This document shows positions 29,513-32,044 of a DNA stretch of 32,044 bases, piece by piece. Position 1 is the first letter of the stretch; the number at the start of each line of letters is the position of its first letter. A model generated the notes under the pieces. It worked only from the letters and a program-made list of their open reading frames with translations, had not been told where the DNA came from and searched no databases. The DNA is taken from assembly GCA_937922175.1 (NCBI GenBank), contig CAKZUU010000251.1:1-32044 (forward strand), given 5' to 3'. Both the position numbers and the translations under genes were made by a program. This stretch comes from an uncultured Gemmataceae bacterium. GTDB taxonomy: Bacteria; Planctomycetota; Planctomycetia; Gemmatales; Gemmataceae.

Positions 29513-32044
29513 TTAATGGGTCGCGTCAAGAGGGGGCAGAGGTGGGTGTTTCAAGACGCGCATTTTCCATAGCCATGCCTTGATGCTGAAGGCATCGCGA
29601 GCCATACGGCGGACACACTGTTTCCAGGCGCGGTGGATCGCTGGGTCGGGATCCAACTCTTGGTTGTGTTGGGCGGCTTGTTCCAGTTGTCGGCAGGCAT
29701 CGGCGAAGGCGGCACGACCGCCCTGTTGCACCTGAATGATCGCCTTGGTCATGGCGTGGATCATGCGGAAGTAGGCATCGAGACGATCTTTGTCCAGCTC
29801 GTGCTGACCCGACATTCGGGCCGCCTGGGCCGTCTTGCCGGCGACGGCCTCGTCAAAGGCCAGCCAAACGGAATGGAACATCAGCGTGGGATCTTTTCGG
29901 GCATGATCGCGGGCATGTCGGCTCACCTCGGCCGCTTCCCGATCGCGTCCGAGAGATCGAAGCGCGATCGCTAGATTGATGAGCATCCAAGATTCGGCGT
30001 CATCGCGGGACTTCCAGTCGTGCATCCAATGCACCAGGTCGTCGAAGCGATTGATGCGAGCCAGTGCCCAGCCGACTTTGCCCCAAGCGGAGGTGTCGGC
30101 CCGAAGGGCGTGGGCGTATCGCTTGACGAAGGGAGGCAAACGAGCGGCGTCTTGCTGATTTCCCAACGCTTCGAGATACGCCACCAATGCTTCGGTCCCG
30201 ATTTCACCCCGGGAGAGCAGATGGTCGAGGCGTTCGGCTACCGTGTGATCCCCCCGCTTCAGTCGGCGCTCAACCCAGAAGCGACCGACCAGAGGGACGG
30301 CGTCGGACGAACTGATCGCCTCATCGAAGACGCGATCGACCGCCTTGGACCAGCCGGCAGCATCCATCACCTCGATCGCTTTCCGGACGATGCCGGGGGG
30401 GGCTTCCTCGTCGGTCGAGAATTCGGCGAGGAGTTCCATGGCTTCGGCTTGCCGGCCATGTCGGGCGGCCAACTGGATCGCACGCAAGCGGACATGAGGC
30501 CCGTCGGAGTGTTCCCGTAGAATGGCGAGAGTTTCGGCGGCTTCGTCCAATTCGCCGTCGGCGAGCTGCTCATCCATGAGATTCAGACCCGCCATGACGT
30601 ATTCCGGGTCGATCTCGAAGGCACGGCGGAAGTCTTCCTTGGCACCGGCATGATCGCCGATGGCACGGCGCGCCTCACCTCGGTACTCGAACGACATGGC
30701 GTCGCGCGGAGCCAACCGGACCAACTGTTCCGACGCTTCGAGGAATTTATCGGGACGTTGGCTTGCTTCGTACCAATCGGCGAGTCGCTGCCAGCCCCAA
30801 TAATAGTCGGGTTCTTGGGCCAGGATTTCCTCCATCATGGCGATGGCACGTTGCAGCCGGCCTCGTTGAAATTCGACCCAGGCGGCCCGACCACGGAGGA
30901 TGAAGGGCACCTGCTGATCGGCAAACGCTGGCGGGGAACATGCCGCCAGCGCTTCATCCCAACGTTCCAGCCGCGTCAACAGCTCGGCGCGACGGTCGTA
31001 CGCATAGGGGAATCGAGGGTGTCGGCGGATGGCCCGATCCAGGATGTCCAATTGTTGTTCAGGACCGATGTCGGTACCAGAGGGACCGTCGAGCCATAGC
31101 AAGACGGCGTGCGGGTTGAATAAACGGGAGTCGATCGCTTCTTTCAGGAGGCGATCGGCCTCGTCGCTCCAACCGGCGGCTCGCAAATGAGACAAGGCAC
31201 TGGAGATCGGCCAACTCGCCTCGATGGGGGACTCGCAGAGATTCCGGAAAGCCTCCAGAGCGGTGGTTTTGTCTCCCTGTCGGCACGCGAGGTGGCATTG
31301 TCGCGCGATCACGAAATCGTCCGCCACGTGTTCCTGCATGATCGCGAGAGTGGCGGCGGCCTGATCGTACTGCTCGTCGGCCATGTACTCGTCAAATAAC
31401 AGCATCCCCGGCAAAGGGAAGTCGGGGGCAATCTGCTGAGCGTGGCGGAGGTCCGCCTTGCCCGCCTCCCGCTCGCCGTTCAACAACCGTGCCTCACCGC
31501 GTCGCGCCAGGGCGATGGGGTTGTCCGGCCGAAGTTCCACGAGTCGTTCGGCCGCCCGCAAGTACTCTTCGTTCCGACCCAGGTCGTGGTACCAGTCGGT
31601 CAATTGCTGCCAGCCCCAGTAATAGATCGGCTCGCTCTCGACGATCTTCTCCATCAGGGCGACAGCTCGATCAAGGAACCCCGCTCGGGCCTCGACCCAA
31701 GCGGCCCGTCCTCGCACGATCATGGGGGCGGTTTCTTCGCCCTCGGCCGGTCGGCACACTTCGCGGGCTTCGTCGAATCGGCCCAATTCGGCCAAGCGTT
31801 CGGCTTTCAAATCTCGCGCTTCGGGGTGCCGAGGACTGAGCGACAGCACTTTGTCCAACGCCGCCAGAACCTCCTCGCTTTCGGCTGGGTTGGTCAGTTG
31901 CCGAACCATCGCCAACCAGGTGCGAACATCACCCGGCCGCGATCGCGTCAACTCCCGGGCAAATCGGACCACCTCCTCCGGCTGCTCCATCCGCTCACAC
32001 CACAAGCTGAGCATGCGCCAGGCCGTGTCCTGACCCGGGTCGAG
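29513..32044 (-). CDS. Large TPR protein with internal duplication, 5' end cut by window edge
   Basis: The frame is open to the last base of the window, so the N-terminus lies beyond it (codons before the ATG at 32014 read L-D-P-G-Q-D-T-A-W-R). About 843 residues are visible and consist of TPR-type helical hairpins, for example YLRAAERLVELRPDNPIALA and FLEASEQLVRLAPRDAMSFE. A module of 273 residues occurs twice in tandem (see the repeat entries); each copy contains RGRAAWVE, a YYWGWQ-[QR]-L-[TA]-DWY box and a late A-A-G-W-S segment. The last 240 residues are a different helical region. No signal peptide is visible because the start is missing. TPR proteins act as protein-binding scaffolds; the partner here is unknown. 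It converges on the acyl-CoA synthetase gene. Confidence 0.88.
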   Translation of the reverse strand, partial: LDPGQDTAWRMLSLWCERMEQPEEVVRFARELTRSRPGDVRTWLAMVRQLTNPAESEEVLAALDKVLSLSPRHPEARDLKAERLAELGRFDEAREVCRPAEGEETAPMIVRGRAAWVEARAGFLDRAVALMEKIVESEPIYYWGWQQLTDWYHDLGRNEEYLRAAERLVELRPDNPIALARRGEARLLNGEREAGKADLRHAQQIAPDFPLPGMLLFDEYMADEQYDQAAATLAIMQEHVADDFVIARQCHLACRQGDKTTALEAFRNLCESPIEASWPISSALSHLRAAGWSDEADRLLKEAIDSRLFNPHAVLLWLDGPSGTDIGPEQQLDILDRAIRRHPRFPYAYDRRAELLTRLERWDEALAACSPPAFADQQVPFILRGRAAWVEFQRGRLQRAIAMMEEILAQEPDYYWGWQRLADWYEASQRPDKFLEASEQLVRLAPRDAMSFEYRGEARRAIGDHAGAKEDFRRAFEIDPEYVMAGLNLMDEQLADGELDEAAETLAILREHSDGPHVRLRAIQLAARHGRQAEAMELLAEFSTDEEAPPGIVRKAIEVMDAAGWSKAVDRVFDEAISSSDAVPLVGRFWVERRLKRGDHTVAERLDHLLSRGEIGTEALVAYLEALGNQQDAARLPPFVKRYAHALRADTSAWGKVGWALARINRFDDLVHWMHDWKSRDDAESWMLINLAIALRSLGRDREAAEVSRHARDHARKDPTLMFHSVWLAFDEAVAGKTAQAARMSGQHELDKDRLDAYFRMIHAMTKAIIQVQQGGRAAFADACRQLEQAAQHNQELDPDPAIHRAWKQCVRRMARDAFSIKAWLWKMRVLKHPPLPPLDATH
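30236..31054 (-). repeat. TPR gene internal duplication, copy 2
   Basis: Second tandem 273-residue module, diverged in sequence but with constant spacing: RGRAAWVEFQRGRLQRA, EPDYYWGWQRLADWY and A-A-G-W-S-K all lie 273 residues after their counterparts. The divergence points to an old duplication, not an assembly artefact. Edges are approximate. Confidence 0.8.
31055..31873 (-). repeat. TPR gene internal duplication, copy 1
   Basis: First of two tandem 819-base (273-residue) modules inside the TPR gene. It holds RGRAAWVEARAGFLDRA and EPIYYWGWQQLTDWY. The DNA segment CAGCCCCAGTAATAG at 31611 recurs 819 bases away at 30792 with one change. Edges are approximate. Confidence 0.8.

Overview
The window looks like a chromosomal segment of a planctomycete, probably of the Gemmataceae/Isosphaeraceae type. 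The evidence is a DUF1559 prepilin-like protein (24313-25392), a very large secreted PVC-type dehydrogenase fused to a heme-binding cytochrome domain (17503-21153), secreted beta-propeller proteins, moderately high GC and many GTG/TTG starts. The species cannot be named from the sequence. An archaeal-type fructose bisphosphate aldolase/phosphatase would fit a moderately thermophilic relative, but that is only a hint. I count 28 protein genes, two of them cut by the window edges and one frameshifted. I saw no rRNA, tRNA, CRISPR array or insertion sequence.

Left part (1-7818): a stress and central-carbon island. It holds a dihydroorotate dehydrogenase-like flavoprotein (cut at the left edge), a universal stress protein, a DUF2934 protein, a small secreted c-type cytochrome, a CBS-pair protein, a BON-domain protein, a COG1926-type phosphoribosyltransferase, a bifunctional FBP aldolase/phosphatase, an atypical pyruvate kinase and a second universal stress protein. 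From the BON gene to the second stress protein the genes overlap or are tightly spaced. Three sigma-54 (-24/-12) promoter-like sites lie here: 2204-2219 (+), 3209-3224 (+) and 2035-2050 (-). A 6-5-6 palindrome (2111-2127) lies between the divergent pair. This is the most interesting regulatory signal in the window and suggests a switchable regulon for low-energy or low-oxygen conditions.

Middle part (7784-17388): an arsenic-type pair on the minus strand (aquaporin, frameshifted, joined to arsC by an ATGA overlap), then dapA and carA on plus, RidA-hemE-ubiE on minus (reading ubiE, hemE, RidA), a scramblase/LURP-one-like protein, an M24 aminopeptidase, a ParB-like protein on minus and the Na+/H+ antiporter NhaA. 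These are mostly housekeeping genes in short alternating units.

Right part (17503-32044): the PVC dehydrogenase-cytochrome; a three-gene minus-strand unit of exported proteins (DUF1559, PQQ-like propeller, His-rich propeller) bounded by a plausible sigma-70 promoter (25435-25462) and a good intrinsic terminator (21355-21400); a membrane-fused spermidine synthase-like protein overlapping an acyl-CoA synthetase; and a long TPR protein with a 273-residue internal duplication, cut at the right edge.
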